Positions 1 to 8,394 of a stretch of 64,000 nucleotides of DNA are shown here, piece after piece. The notes under the pieces were generated by a model. That model did no database searches, was not told where the DNA came from, and saw nothing but the letters and a program-made list of their open reading frames with translations. Position 1 is the stretch's first letter. Every line of letters starts with the position of its first letter. Both the position numbers and the translations under genes were made by a program. The stretch covers positions 1-64,000 of the forward strand of contig NZ_FMCX01000004.1 in NCBI RefSeq assembly GCF_900091555.1, read 5' to 3'. The DNA comes from Micromonospora mirobrigensis (lineage in GTDB: Bacteria > Actinomycetota > Actinomycetes > Mycobacteriales > Micromonosporaceae).

Positions 1-66
1 AGCGGCGTGATGCGTCTTCCCGTGGGTATCAACCCCACCCGTGACCTGGCGCTTCTTGGCTGTCAT
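1..66 (-). mobile_element. IS110-family transposase, 5' end only (runs off the window)
   Basis: The reverse strand encodes 22 residues from an ATG at 66 to the window edge, starting MTAKKRQVTGGVDTHGKTHH. The GVDTHGKTHHAA stretch matches the N-terminus of IS110-type (DEDD) transposases, where the Asp of VDTH is the first catalytic acidic residue. The rest of the gene lies left of the window, so intactness cannot be judged. No inverted repeat is seen in the 237 bases upstream (67-303), as expected for IS110 elements, which lack typical terminal repeats. I see no other gene in 67-303. Confidence 0.75.
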
Positions 67-303
67 CCTGGAACCGTCGTCCCTTTCGCTTGCACCGACA
101 GGGTCGGCACGCACCCGCCGGGACGGGCGGACAGGACAGTGACGGGGCCTCTTGCACAGGCTCCTATCAGGTCACGACGCCCCTGCCAGTGACGTGCAGG
201 ACGGGGTCACCCGGAACCGATCGACGAATCGCTCAACAGGACAGCAACGTCGGTCAGTCGGTGAGTCAGACCGGACCGGGTGACCCCACCTACATCCTCA
301 CTG

Positions 304-1797
304 TCAGTCGGCGGTGCTGGCCCGATGGTCCGCGCGCCGTCCGGCCACGATGTCGACCAGGGCGGCGACCAGGGCGACGGTGATGATCCCGGCGGCCAGC
401 AGCAGCGACTGCCGGAACGCCGCCCCCCAGTCGTTCCGGCTGCTCGCCAGGGACGAGAAGAACAGCGCCCCCACCGAGGCGATGCCGGCGGCCGACCCGA
501 TCCGCTGCCCGGTCTGCAACATCCCGGCGCCGCTGCCGGCCTGCGGAACGGGCACCTCGGAAAGCGTCAGCGTCTGGTTCGGGGCGATGACCAGCCCACT
601 TCCCAGCCCGGCCACCAGCAGTGGCCCGGCGGTCAGCAGCGGCACCGAGCCGGAGGGTGATCCGCGCAGCACGAGGACCGTCGCGACCAGCCCCACCACC
701 ACCACGAACAGGCCGATGGCGACCAGTGGACGGCCGTACCGGGTGACGACCCGGCCGCCCAGCGCCGACGCCACGGCCGACCCCAACGCGAACGGGGTGA
801 TCGCCAGGCCGGCCACCAGCGCGCTGTAGCCGAGACCGTTCTGGAGGTAGAGGGTGAAGATGAAGAAGATCGCGGTGAACCCGCCGAAGTAGACCAGCGC
901 GATCAGCGCGCCCAGGGAGTACGACCGCAGGGTGAGCAGCCGCAGGTCGAACATGGGGGCGGCGGAGCGGGCGTACCGGCGCTCCCAGAGCCCGAAGCCG
1001 GCGAGGAACGCCAGGCCGACGGGGATCAGCGCCCACTTCCACGGCCCGCGCCACTGGGTGTGCTGCACCAGTGGCAGCAGCAGCAGCGTCACCCCGAGGC
1101 CGAGCAGCAGCACGCCGACCGGGTCCAGCCGGTGTCGGTCCGGTCGGCCGGTGGGGCGGGCGGGCAGCAGCCGCCAGGCCAGCAGCACGGCGAGGATGCC
1201 GACCGGGACGTTGACGAAGAACACCCAGCGCCAGCCCTGCTGCTCGCCGCCGACCTGGATGAGCAGGCCGCCGAGCAGCGGCCCGACCGCGGTGGAGATG
1301 CCGATCGTCGCGCCGAGCAGGCCGAAGGCGCGACCTCGTTCCGCGCCCCGGAACAGCTGCTGGATCAGGCCACTGACCTGCGGGTTGACCACGCCGGCGG
1401 CAGCGCCCTGGAGCAGTCTGGCGGCGATCAGCCACTCCGGTGAGCGGGCCAGTCCGGCCAGCGCGCTGGTGACGGTGAACAACGCGACCCCGAAGACGAA
1501 GGCGTTGCGCCGGCCCCGGGCGTCGCCGAACCGGCCGGCGGGCACCAGCACCAGGCCGAAGGTCAGGGCGTAGCCGGACAGCACCCACTGAAGGTCGCTG
1601 GGGGTGGCCCCGAGGGCCCGGTCCATCGAGGGCACGGCCACGTTCACGATGCTCACGTCGAGCAGTGTCATGAACGCGGCCACCAGCCCGACGCCGAGCG
1701 CCTTCCATCGGCGCCGCTCGTCGTACTGGGGCTCGCTGTCGGCCGCGGTCGGGCGGTCAGCGCTCATCGTGCCACCCGATCTCCGTCGATCATCCAC
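304..1797 (-). CDS. MFS drug-efflux transporter, DHA2 (EmrB/QacA-like) family
   Basis: A 497-residue, strongly hydrophobic protein with about 14 predicted membrane spans, the DHA2 topology. The first helix carries LLDVSIVNVAVPSM and is followed by QWVLSGYAL, and the loop-2 motif reads GRFGDARGRR, which are hallmarks of proton-driven drug exporters. It should act in the cytoplasmic membrane; the substrate is unknown. An AGGAG lies 3 nt before the ATG at 1797. A second ATG at 1767 (MSADRP...) is possible and would remove only a short hydrophilic tail. The small winged-helix gene at 1839-2075 lies just upstream on the same strand and could be its regulator, which is inference. Confidence 0.88.
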   Translation of the reverse strand: MDDRRRSGGTMSADRPTAADSEPQYDERRRWKALGVGLVAAFMTLLDVSIVNVAVPSMDRALGATPSDLQWVLSGYALTFGLVLVPAGRFGDARGRRNAFVFGVALFTVTSALAGLARSPEWLIAARLLQGAAAGVVNPQVSGLIQQLFRGAERGRAFGLLGATIGISTAVGPLLGGLLIQVGGEQQGWRWVFFVNVPVGILAVLLAWRLLPARPTGRPDRHRLDPVGVLLLGLGVTLLLLPLVQHTQWRGPWKWALIPVGLAFLAGFGLWERRYARSAAPMFDLRLLTLRSYSLGALIALVYFGGFTAIFFIFTLYLQNGLGYSALVAGLAITPFALGSAVASALGGRVVTRYGRPLVAIGLFVVVVGLVATVLVLRGSPSGSVPLLTAGPLLVAGLGSGLVIAPNQTLTLSEVPVPQAGSGAGMLQTGQRIGSAAGIASVGALFFSSLASSRNDWGAAFRQSLLLAAGIITVALVAALVDIVAGRRADHRASTAD

Positions 1798-1838
1798 TCC
1801 TGACCGCTACCCGGGGCCGTCACCGGCAAACGGCGCCG

Positions 1839-2075
1839 TCAGGCCATCTGACGCGCACACCACCGGGGGCCGAAGTCCAGGCCCGCCATCGGCGAGTCCT
1901 CCCGGTGCAGGAGGTTCTTCTCGGTGAGCGCATGCAGCGGGGCGTGCAGGTCGTCCTCGCTCATCCCGGTCTCCTTGGCGATCTGGTCGGGATAGGGGAC
2001 GTGACCCCGGGCCTCCAGCGCGGCCACCGCCTGGTAAACCCGTTCCTCGGTCTCCGACAGCCGTACCTGCTGCAT
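1839..2075 (-). CDS. small winged-helix-like protein of unknown function
   Basis: A 78-residue protein. The pattern SETEERVYQAVAALEARGHV, then a gap, then IAKETGMSEDDLHAPLHAL and TEKNLLHRED looks like a winged helix-turn-helix with the recognition helix near residues 34-50 and a wing near 52-62. The start at 2075 is fixed by a strong GAGGAGG Shine-Dalgarno ending 6 nt before the ATG. It lies 41 bp before the MFS gene on the same strand, so co-transcription is plausible. I do not recognise a named family; a DNA-binding role is inferred from the fold pattern only. Confidence 0.7.
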   Translation of the reverse strand: MQQVRLSETEERVYQAVAALEARGHVPYPDQIAKETGMSEDDLHAPLHALTEKNLLHREDSPMAGLDFGPRWCARQMA

Positions 2076-2225
2076 CCTGTTCCTCCTCGGCGTGACCCGC
2101 CCGGTTCGGTGGGCGGTCTTCGCCCGGCCGGTTACCCCTCCGAACTGCGATGATGCCCACCCGATCGGGGGTTCCGGCCTCCCCGGCGGCCTGCCCGGCC
2201 GACGGGCGTGCCCTAGGCTGCACCG

Positions 2226-3362
2226 GTGGTCGTCTGGGATCTCGCGGTCGTCGGCGGTGGCCCCGCCGGCCTGACCGCCGCGCACGCCGCCGCCCGCGCC
2301 GGGGTCCGCACCCTGGTCGTCGAGCGGGCCACCCACCCCCGCTACAAGACCTGCGGCGGCGGCCTGATCGGCACCTCCCTGGCCGAGGTGGCCGACCGGA
2401 TCGAGGTGCCGGCGCACGACCACGTCGACCGGGTGAGCTTCACCCGGGACGGGCGGCGCGGCTTCACCCGGCAGGGTGGGGAGCCGCTGGTGGCCATGGT
2501 CCGCCGGGAGGAGTTCGACGACCGGCTCCGGGCGGCCGCGATCATGGCCGGCGTGGAGGTCCGCGAGGGCGTCGCCGTGCGCGCGCTGGAGGAGGACCCC
2601 GAGGGGGTACGCCTGCGTATGGCCGGCGGTGAGCAGGTACGCGCCCGGACCGTGATCGGCGCCGACGGCTCCTCCGGGATCACCTCCCGGCACGTCGGCG
2701 TGCGACACCGGCAGGTGGACCTGGGGCTGGAACTGGAGTTGCCCGTCCCACCCGCCGAGCAGCGCCGGTGGCGGGGTCGCCTGCTGCTGGACTGGGGGCC
2801 CGTCCCCGGGTCGTACGCCTGGGTCTTCCCCAAGGGCGACCGCCTCACGGTCGGGGTGATCGCGGCGCGCGGGCAGGGCGAGCGGACCCGCGCCTACCTG
2901 CGCGACTTCGTCGACCGGCTCGGGCTGGCCGGGGTGACCCCGGAGCACGACTCCGGGCACCTCACCCGCTGCCGGACCGGGGACTCGCCGCTGCGCCGGG
3001 GCCGGGTGCTGGTGGTCGGGGACGCGGCCGGCCTGCTGGAGCCGTGGAGCCGGGAGGGGATCAGCTACGCGCTGCGCTCCGGCCGGCTGGCCGGTGAGGC
3101 GGTCGCCGCCGACGACCCGGACGGCTACGAGCGGGAGGTACGGCGCCGGCTGGTGCCGGAGATGCGGGCCGGGCACCGGCTGCTGGAGGTCTTCGAGCGA
3201 CGACCCGACGTCTTCCACGCGCTGCTGGCCACCCCGGTGGGCTGGCGGATGTTCGTCCGGTTCTGCCAGGGCCGCGCCAGCTTCGCCGACACCCTCGGGC
3301 GGCGCCCGGTGCGCGCGGCCCTGTCCCTGCTGGATCGGCTCCCCGCTGCCCGGGCCGGGTGA
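2226..3362 (+). CDS. FAD-dependent geranylgeranyl-reductase-family oxidoreductase
   Basis: 378 residues. The N-terminal dinucleotide-binding turn GGGPAG is at residues 10-15, the YKTCGGGL motif of the family at 40-47, the second FAD motif GADGSSG at 145-151 and the distal motif GDAAGLLEPWSREGI at 265-279. This is the archaeal/actinobacterial geranylgeranyl reductase group, which saturates isoprenoid chains such as the menaquinone side chain (known for MenJ); the substrate here is inferred. The GTG start is preceded by TAGGCT and 6 nt, a leaderless promoter arrangement. Confidence 0.85.
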   Translation: MVVWDLAVVGGGPAGLTAAHAAARAGVRTLVVERATHPRYKTCGGGLIGTSLAEVADRIEVPAHDHVDRVSFTRDGRRGFTRQGGEPLVAMVRREEFDDRLRAAAIMAGVEVREGVAVRALEEDPEGVRLRMAGGEQVRARTVIGADGSSGITSRHVGVRHRQVDLGLELELPVPPAEQRRWRGRLLLDWGPVPGSYAWVFPKGDRLTVGVIAARGQGERTRAYLRDFVDRLGLAGVTPEHDSGHLTRCRTGDSPLRRGRVLVVGDAAGLLEPWSREGISYALRSGRLAGEAVAADDPDGYEREVRRRLVPEMRAGHRLLEVFERRPDVFHALLATPVGWRMFVRFCQGRASFADTLGRRPVRAALSLLDRLPAARAG

Positions 3363-3397
3363 TTCCCCTTCTCGACCGGGCGGCGCACACTGTCGGT

Positions 3398-3583
3398 ATG
3401 AGCGAGCCGCACGAGTCGTTCACCGACGAGGAGTACGCGTTCCTGCGTCACGTCCGCTTCGGCGAACTGCCCGACCGGGTGCCACCGGAGGACCGGGCCA
3501 CCGCCTCCGAGACCGAGGCCCGCCGCGACCGGCCCGATCCGATCGGTGGACTTCCCGACTGGGACCTGCGCGCGGGCGGCTGA
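3398..3583 (+). CDS. small acidic hypothetical protein
   Basis: 61 residues, starting MSEPHESFTDEEYAFLRHV. Rich in Glu, Asp and Arg, with no membrane span or signal peptide. No Shine-Dalgarno is visible. CACACT lies 6 nt before the ATG, close to the leaderless pattern seen elsewhere here. It starts 36 bp after the flavoprotein gene and ends just before a perfect hairpin (3603-3631). Function unknown. Confidence 0.6.
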   Translation: MSEPHESFTDEEYAFLRHVRFGELPDRVPPEDRATASETEARRDRPDPIGGLPDWDLRAGG

Positions 3584-3602
3584 CCGGCGGCGAACGGCCG
3601 AC

Positions 3603-3631
3603 GGGCCGCGAACCGGTGTGGTTCGCGGCCC
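3603..3631. terminator. bidirectional hairpin terminator
   Basis: A perfect 12-bp stem, GGGCCGCGAACC and its complement, around a 5-nt loop (GGTGT). It sits between the convergent genes ending at 3583 and 3648, so it probably stops both transcripts. There is no T-tract, as is common in high-GC actinobacteria. Confidence 0.8.
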
Positions 3632-3647
3632 GGCGGGCCCGTACGGG

Positions 3648-5438
3648 TCAGAAGACCGCAACGCCCTCGCGCACCAGCTTCCAGTTCGGCACGTAGAAGT
3701 CGGCCGGGCGGATGACGCCCTTGGCCTGCGCCCAGTCGATCAGCAGCTGGCGGATCTCCTGCTGCTGGTTGTAGACCTGGGTCTTCACGATGCCGGGGAA
3801 GTTGCCGCCACCGCTGCGCCGGTAGTTGTTCACCGCGACGACGAACTGCGCGTCGGCCGGAACCGGCGTCTCGGTGCCGGCCAGGACCAGGCGGGTGATC
3901 CGCTGGCCGACCGGCTTGGAGATGTCGATGTCGTAGTCGACGCCGGAGATCACGTCGTAGTTGTAGTCCGGCACGTTCAGGTCGTTGATGTTCGCGACGT
4001 CGACCGTGGTGCCGACCGGGAAGGTCTTGAAGTACTTCGCCGAGTACTCCAGGTACGCCTTCACCTCGGCGCCGGTCAGCACGACCGCCTCGAGGGTGTT
4101 GTCGAAGACGTACAGGCCGGCGACGTCGCGGATCCGCACGTCACCCTGCGGGAAGACCGCCGTGCGGCTGAACGGCGCGGCGATCGAGAGAACCGGCAGG
4201 CTCGCGTACGCGGTGCCGGCCAGCGCCTTGCCGACCACCTCGGCCTGGACGTGGTTGATGAAGTCCAGGATCGGGGTGTCCTTGTAGCGGGACTCGACGG
4301 CGGAGAGTTCCACCTCGGACTGCGCGACGACCGTGTTGACGTAGTCGACGGTCTTGACGTGCTGGCCGCGTACGGCGGCGAGCACCGCCGGGTCCTCGAC
4401 CACGGTGTTGGTGTTCAGCAGGGCCGACTTCTTCTCGACCACCCGCCACCGGCCCTTCACCTTGGAGACGGTGAAGTCCATCCGGGACAGGCGCTGGCCC
4501 CACTTCGACGGCTCGGTGGTCAGCACCTCGACGCCGGTGGTCGGGTTGGTGACGAACCGCTGCTCGACCGCGTTGTGGGCGTGACCGAACAGGATCGCGT
4601 CGATGCCCGGCACCTGCTGGGCGATCAGCGCGACGGGGTTCTCGTTCGGCAGCTCCGGGCCGTAGCTGGAGGTGCCGCTGTCGCCGCCGTGCGCGGAGAT
4701 GATCACCAGGTCGGCGCCGCGGTCCCGCATGATCGGCACCCACTTGGCGGCGGTCTCCACCATGCCCGGGAAGACCAGCTTGCCCTCGACGTTGCCCTTG
4801 TCCCAGATGGCCACGCCCGGGTTGGTCAGGCCGAGGATGCCCACGTTGATGGTGGGGGAGTCCCAGCCGCCGAGGCGCACCTTCTTGATCACGTACGGGG
4901 TGTAGGCCGGCTTGCCGGTCGCCTCGTTGACGGCGTTGGCGGCCAGCGCCGGGAAGCCCAGCTGCTCGATCCACTTGGCCAGCAGCGGCAGGCCGTAGTT
5001 GAACTCGTGGTTGCCCAGCGTGACGGCGTCGTACCGCAGGATGTTCATCGCGTTGGCCATCGGGTGCGTCTCACCGGTGGCGGTGATCGGCTCCTGCTTG
5101 GCGTAGTACGTGGCCAGCGGGGTGCCCTGGATGGTGTCACCGGAGTCGAGCACCAGGGTCGCCTTGCCCTTGCGCTCCGCGCGGATCTGGTTGACCAGGG
5201 TGGCCAGCTTGGCGACGCCGACGTCGTTGTGGTCCTTGTCGTCGTACTCGGCGTCCTTGTAGTAGTCCCAGTTGTAGACGTTGCCGTGGGTGTCCGAGGT
5301 GCCCAGGATCGTCAGGTCCCAGGTCTTTGGCTGCTTCGGCTTCGCCTCGGCGGGCGCGCCGGCGATCAGGGGAGCGGACGCGGCGGCGGCCGCGACGGCG
5401 AGCACCTGGCGGCGCGAGGCGCCGGAGGAGGAGGTCAT
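3648..5438 (-). CDS. secreted bifunctional metallophosphatase/5'-nucleotidase
   Basis: 596 residues. The N-terminus has a twin-arginine pattern (ASRRQVLAVAAAAASA) followed by an alanine-rich hydrophobic stretch ending near APAEA, so Tat export is likely. The metallophosphatase core shows LGTSDTHGNVYNWDY, DSGDTIQGTP, GNHEFNYG and FGHAHN, the metal ligands of the UshA/CpdB family; the C-terminal half is the 5'-nucleotidase substrate domain. DTHGN is more like 2',3'-cyclic-nucleotide phosphodiesterases (CpdB/YfkN). It probably releases phosphate from extracellular nucleotides. The ATG at 5438 has GGAAAGG at good distance; the ATG 15 nt upstream does not. Confidence 0.9.
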   Translation of the reverse strand: MTSSSGASRRQVLAVAAAAASAPLIAGAPAEAKPKQPKTWDLTILGTSDTHGNVYNWDYYKDAEYDDKDHNDVGVAKLATLVNQIRAERKGKATLVLDSGDTIQGTPLATYYAKQEPITATGETHPMANAMNILRYDAVTLGNHEFNYGLPLLAKWIEQLGFPALAANAVNEATGKPAYTPYVIKKVRLGGWDSPTINVGILGLTNPGVAIWDKGNVEGKLVFPGMVETAAKWVPIMRDRGADLVIISAHGGDSGTSSYGPELPNENPVALIAQQVPGIDAILFGHAHNAVEQRFVTNPTTGVEVLTTEPSKWGQRLSRMDFTVSKVKGRWRVVEKKSALLNTNTVVEDPAVLAAVRGQHVKTVDYVNTVVAQSEVELSAVESRYKDTPILDFINHVQAEVVGKALAGTAYASLPVLSIAAPFSRTAVFPQGDVRIRDVAGLYVFDNTLEAVVLTGAEVKAYLEYSAKYFKTFPVGTTVDVANINDLNVPDYNYDVISGVDYDIDISKPVGQRITRLVLAGTETPVPADAQFVVAVNNYRRSGGGNFPGIVKTQVYNQQQEIRQLLIDWAQAKGVIRPADFYVPNWKLVREGVAVF

Positions 5439-5594
5439 GCCGTGCCTTTCCATGGGGGTGGAGCGCCTCTACGGGCGCCGTTGCGCACCATAGAACAGCA
5501 GGTGTCCCTTCTGCCACAGCCGTGCGCGGTGTTTCACTTCACCGCCGCCAACCGGCACCTGCGTGTAACACCGCGGCTACCTGACGCGGCCCGC

Positions 5595-6254
5595 TCAGCG
5601 GGGCCAGTCCGCCAGCCGTTGCCGCAGCCGCGCCACCTGTGGCGCGTCCAGCCCGTACCGGGCGAACCGGCGGTCGGGAACCCGGTCCAGGTAGCGGCCG
5701 GCCTCCCGGACGTCGTCCGGGTCGAGCGCCGGGTCGACCTGCCGGGCCAGCTCCAGCAGCGCCGCCACGTCGTACTGCTCCAGTGCCGCGGCGACGTCGA
5801 TGTAGTCGCGCACCTCGCGCCGGTTGACCAGCGCCGCGGTCTTGTTGGCGATCAGGTCCCGGACGTCCATCACCGGGCCCAGGTCCATCACCACCGGGCT
5901 CCGGTACCGGTCGAGTCGGGCCAGGCTCAGCCGGATCTGCCGGCCGTCGCGGGCGACGACGAAGTCCCGCACGTCCCGGTCGAAACCGGCGAACAGCTCA
6001 CCCAGCTCACTGTCCGGGTCGGCGGAGCTCACCTCGAACCCGGCCCGCTCCAGCGCCGTACACACGTCGCTGGCGGCCGCCGCGGCGGCCCCCTCCACGT
6101 CGGCGAAGAGGTCGACGTCCTCGGTCGGCCGGGTCACCAGCCCGTGCGCCGCCCACGCCACCCCGCCACCGAGGACGAACCGGTGCCGCCCGGCCGCCGA
6201 CAGGGCCACCCGGGCCACGTCGCGGTAGAACTGGTGCAGGTGGGGAGTGCTCAC
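5595..6254 (-). CDS. nucleotidyltransferase, AbiEii/AbiGii toxin-like
   Basis: 219 residues. The segment RFVLGGGVAWAAHGLVTRPT followed directly by EDVDLF gives the Gly-Gly and Asp-x-Asp signature of DNA polymerase beta-type nucleotidyltransferases in the AbiEii/type IV toxin family. The GTG start at 6254 overlaps the TGA of the upstream gene (GTGA), so the two are translationally coupled. AbiEii toxins are known to nucleotidylate tRNA; whether this one is a toxin is not shown, because the partner is not the usual AbiEi winged-helix antitoxin. Confidence 0.75.
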   Translation of the reverse strand: MSTPHLHQFYRDVARVALSAAGRHRFVLGGGVAWAAHGLVTRPTEDVDLFADVEGAAAAAASDVCTALERAGFEVSSADPDSELGELFAGFDRDVRDFVVARDGRQIRLSLARLDRYRSPVVMDLGPVMDVRDLIANKTAALVNRREVRDYIDVAAALEQYDVAALLELARQVDPALDPDDVREAGRYLDRVPDRRFARYGLDAPQVARLRQRLADWPR

Positions 6255-6592
6255 GCCGCCCGCAGGGCCGGGTGCTCCCGCTCCCACGCCTGGCGTACGC
6301 CCCGGGGCAGGTTGAGCATCGGCCAGACCCGGCCCAGCAGTCGCCCGTTGACCAGCTGCCGCAGGTCCTCGGCGCGGGTGGTCTCGCGCAGCACGTTCTC
6401 GTACATCCAGAGCAGGTCGTCCGGGTCAGCCAGGTCGAACGTCCGCTCGCTGCTCCACATCAGGCGCACCGGCAGCTCCACCAGGCCGTCGGTGGGACCG
6501 GCCAGCTCGGCCAGGGTCCGCGCCACCACGGCGGGACGCCCCGGGCGGGCCAGGAGGGCCACCGGGGGTGCGCTGGGGGAGCGGACCTGCAT
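6251..6592 (-). CDS. conserved hypothetical partner of the AbiEii-like gene
   Basis: 113 residues with no recognisable domain. The middle reads LVELPVRLMWSSERTFDLAD and the C-terminal part is helical (YENVLRETTRAEDLRQLVNG). Its stop codon overlaps the start of the nucleotidyltransferase by 4 bp, a typical two-gene toxin-antitoxin-like layout with this gene first. It lacks an obvious HTH. It could be an antitoxin or a substrate-binding partner; this rests on position only. Confidence 0.6.
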   Translation of the reverse strand: MQVRSPSAPPVALLARPGRPAVVARTLAELAGPTDGLVELPVRLMWSSERTFDLADPDDLLWMYENVLRETTRAEDLRQLVNGRLLGRVWPMLNLPRGVRQAWEREHPALRAA

Positions 6593-7223
6593 GCTGTCAG
6601 GGTAACCCCGCGCCGGGCCGCAGCGCGCCCACCTGCACCGTCGGCCTTCCGCTGAGCCTTCCGGCTCGGGCCGCGCCGGGCCGCGGCCGCGTGCTCCCCG
6701 CCCGCCTGCGGACCTGAGAGCACCAACGACTCACGCCGCACCCGACGCGTGCCGCACCCTGACCGAAGCGAGCGACATGCCGCGATCGGGGTCGGTCCCA
6801 GGCGCCGGAGAGCCCGGTACGACCCCAACCGGCCGTGAGGCTGCCGAGCCCGCCGGCCGGCCAACGGCGTGGCGGCGCGGGGCGCTCGCGAACGACGTGC
6901 GCCGGCTGGGCGGTCACGGGCCGGATGTCCGTTTCTTCCGGACCGCGCGGTGGAATGGCGGCCGGCCCCGGGCCGTTACACCCTCTGGACGACCGCAGCA
7001 GCACCCCCGGCTGCCAGCACCGATGCCCCGACGGATCGGGCCGGGCCCCGGAATGATGTGGGGCCGGCGGTCGTTACACATGGTCGGCCGCCACGACGAG
7101 CCCCGCTGGGTCCGTGGCCGTGCCGGACACCAAGACTTTTCCCCTGCTTTTTGAGCGCCTGACGGTGCTTGCGCGTCGCCTGATCCCCCTCGGGTGTCGC
7201 GCCAACCCCCAAGGAGCTTCCCC
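6593..7223. other. 631-bp intergenic region; leader of the secreted hydrolase gene
   Basis: No convincing gene. CGTTACA occurs at about 6973 and again at about 7073, about 100 bp apart and both in the orientation of the downstream gene. It resembles half-sites reported for the cell-wall regulator MtrA, but they are not in tandem, so this is weak. The last 90 bases hold two T-runs (near 7136-7155). The long leader could be a regulated 5' UTR; I looked for the conserved blocks of the c-di-AMP (ydaO) riboswitch that often precedes such genes and did not find them. Confidence 0.4.
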
Positions 7224-7814
7224 ATGAACTCGATGCTGACCAAGAGTGTGCTGGGTATTGCTGGTCTTGCCTTCACCGGTGGTGTGTTCGCCGGTCCGGC
7301 TGCCGCTCACGCCGCTGAGCCGGTGCACGCCGCCCCGGTCGCCGCGGTGCAGGCCGACAAGCCGGGCGTGGACGCGAAGGCGCTGATCCCGCACGGTGTG
7401 CAGGGCACCCAGTCGAACATCGACCTGAACGACGAGCAGACCGCCAACGCCAAGGCGATCATCGCCGCCACCAAGAAGGCCGGTCTCCCCGAGCGGGCCG
7501 CGGTCATCTCGATCGCGACGAGCCTGCAGGAGTCGAAGCTCGAGAACCTCGGCCACCTCGGCGACAAGAACGACCATGACTCGCTGGGCCTGTTCCAGCA
7601 GCGTCCGTCCAGTGGTTGGGGCAGCCCGGAGCAGATCACCGACCCGGCCTACTCGACGACCGCGTTCCTGAAGGGTCTGAAGCAGGTCGACGGGTGGCAG
7701 GACATGCCCCTGACCGACGCCGCGCAGACGGTGCAGGTGTCGGCCTACCCGGACGCGTACGCGCAGTGGGAGCAGCAGGCCGCCGACCTCGTCGCCCAGC
7801 ACTGGAACAACTGA
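7224..7814 (+). CDS. secreted lytic-transglycosylase-like protein
   Basis: 196 residues. A Sec signal peptide spans about residues 1-32 (hydrophobic VLGIAGLAFTGGVFAGPAAA, cleavage near AHAAE). The catalytic-type domain shows PERAAVISIATSLQESKLEN, then DSLGLFQQRPSSGWG and TDPAYSTTAFLKGL, a lysozyme-like fold with Glu in QESK as the candidate acid. Proteins of this family are often labelled 'heavy metal transporter' by error; the sequence supports a peptidoglycan-related exported protein. The start has AAGGAG 7 nt upstream. A perfect hairpin follows the stop. Confidence 0.8.
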   Translation: MNSMLTKSVLGIAGLAFTGGVFAGPAAAHAAEPVHAAPVAAVQADKPGVDAKALIPHGVQGTQSNIDLNDEQTANAKAIIAATKKAGLPERAAVISIATSLQESKLENLGHLGDKNDHDSLGLFQQRPSSGWGSPEQITDPAYSTTAFLKGLKQVDGWQDMPLTDAAQTVQVSAYPDAYAQWEQQAADLVAQHWNN

Positions 7815-7834
7815 CCCCAGGCACGAACAACCAC

Positions 7835-7867
7835 GCTGGCCGGCACCCTTGACGGGTGCCGGCCAGC
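7835..7867 (+). terminator. hairpin terminator
   Basis: Perfect 14-bp stem GCTGGCCGGCACCC with its complement and a 5-nt loop (TTGAC), 20 bp after the stop of the secreted protein gene. No T-tract. Confidence 0.8.
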
Positions 7868-7973
7868 GGCATGTCCCCGGTCAGAGACTCGCCGCACGCC
7901 GGGCCCCGGAAACGGCCCACGCGGGCGTACCCGAAAGATGCGCGACCGACGGACGGCAGCCCGACCACACGAC

Positions 7974-8049
7974 GGGCTCGGGGGCGAGCGTCCCCGGCGC
8001 AGGGATCAAGCCTGACCGCCCGGAGCCGGGGACGCTCGCCCCCGAGCCC
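7974..8049. repeat. 24-bp perfect inverted repeat, 28-bp spacer
   Basis: Arms at 7974-7997 and 8026-8049 are exact reverse complements over 24 bp. Each arm also contains its own small hairpin (GCTCG, GGGG, CGAGC). It lies in a gene-free stretch between two genes on the same strand and well past the terminator at 7835-7867. It could be a second terminator, a cruciform-forming element or the remains of a small mobile element. No target-site duplication is evident. Confidence 0.85.
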
Positions 8050-8394
8050 CCAAGCCCAGGACCCCCCCCGCGAGAACAGTGGCAACGCTCACGAGCCGGG
8101 CGGAACAACCACGCCCCGAGGTAGGTTGAGTGAGGTGTCGGTGTGTCAAGTGTCCCCGGGCCTCACCTAAATAGCCTTCGCGGAATACCGTTCGGCTGGA
8201 GCCGCGTCGCGCCACTCGCCGAGAGGCGACCTGCACACCGGCACCCGTTCCGCCCCCGGCTCCGGCCGGGGGCGGAACTGTTTCCGCACCCGAGCAGCCC
8301 GACCGGAAAATGATCTGCCGCTCGAGTCGCGGACCCCCACGCCCTGGCCTATGTTCAGAAGGTCAGCTTCCGGCAGCGTGGAGGAGGTGTCCGG
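8050..8394 (+). promoter_or_regulatory. upstream region of the formate dehydrogenase operon
   Basis: 345 bp without a gene. TATGTT at about 8350 is a plausible -10 box about 40 bp before the fdh start; no clear -35 is present. GGAGGAGG precedes the GTG start by 7 nt. Near 8104-8170 there are TGAGG/CCTCA half-repeats (TGAGTGAGGTG and CCTCACCT) that could be an operator. Assignment is tentative. Confidence 0.35.

Noticed and set aside
3546-6605. A 1019-residue open frame on the plus strand
   Set aside because: Antisense to the 5'-nucleotidase and the AbiEii pair, which have clear motifs; the frame itself has none.
6900-7223. c-di-AMP (ydaO) riboswitch before the secreted hydrolase
   Set aside because: Expected from the gene type, but I could not find its conserved blocks in the leader.
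7974-8049. Inverted repeat as ends of an insertion sequence
   Set aside because: The 28-bp spacer is too small to hold a transposase and no target duplication is visible.
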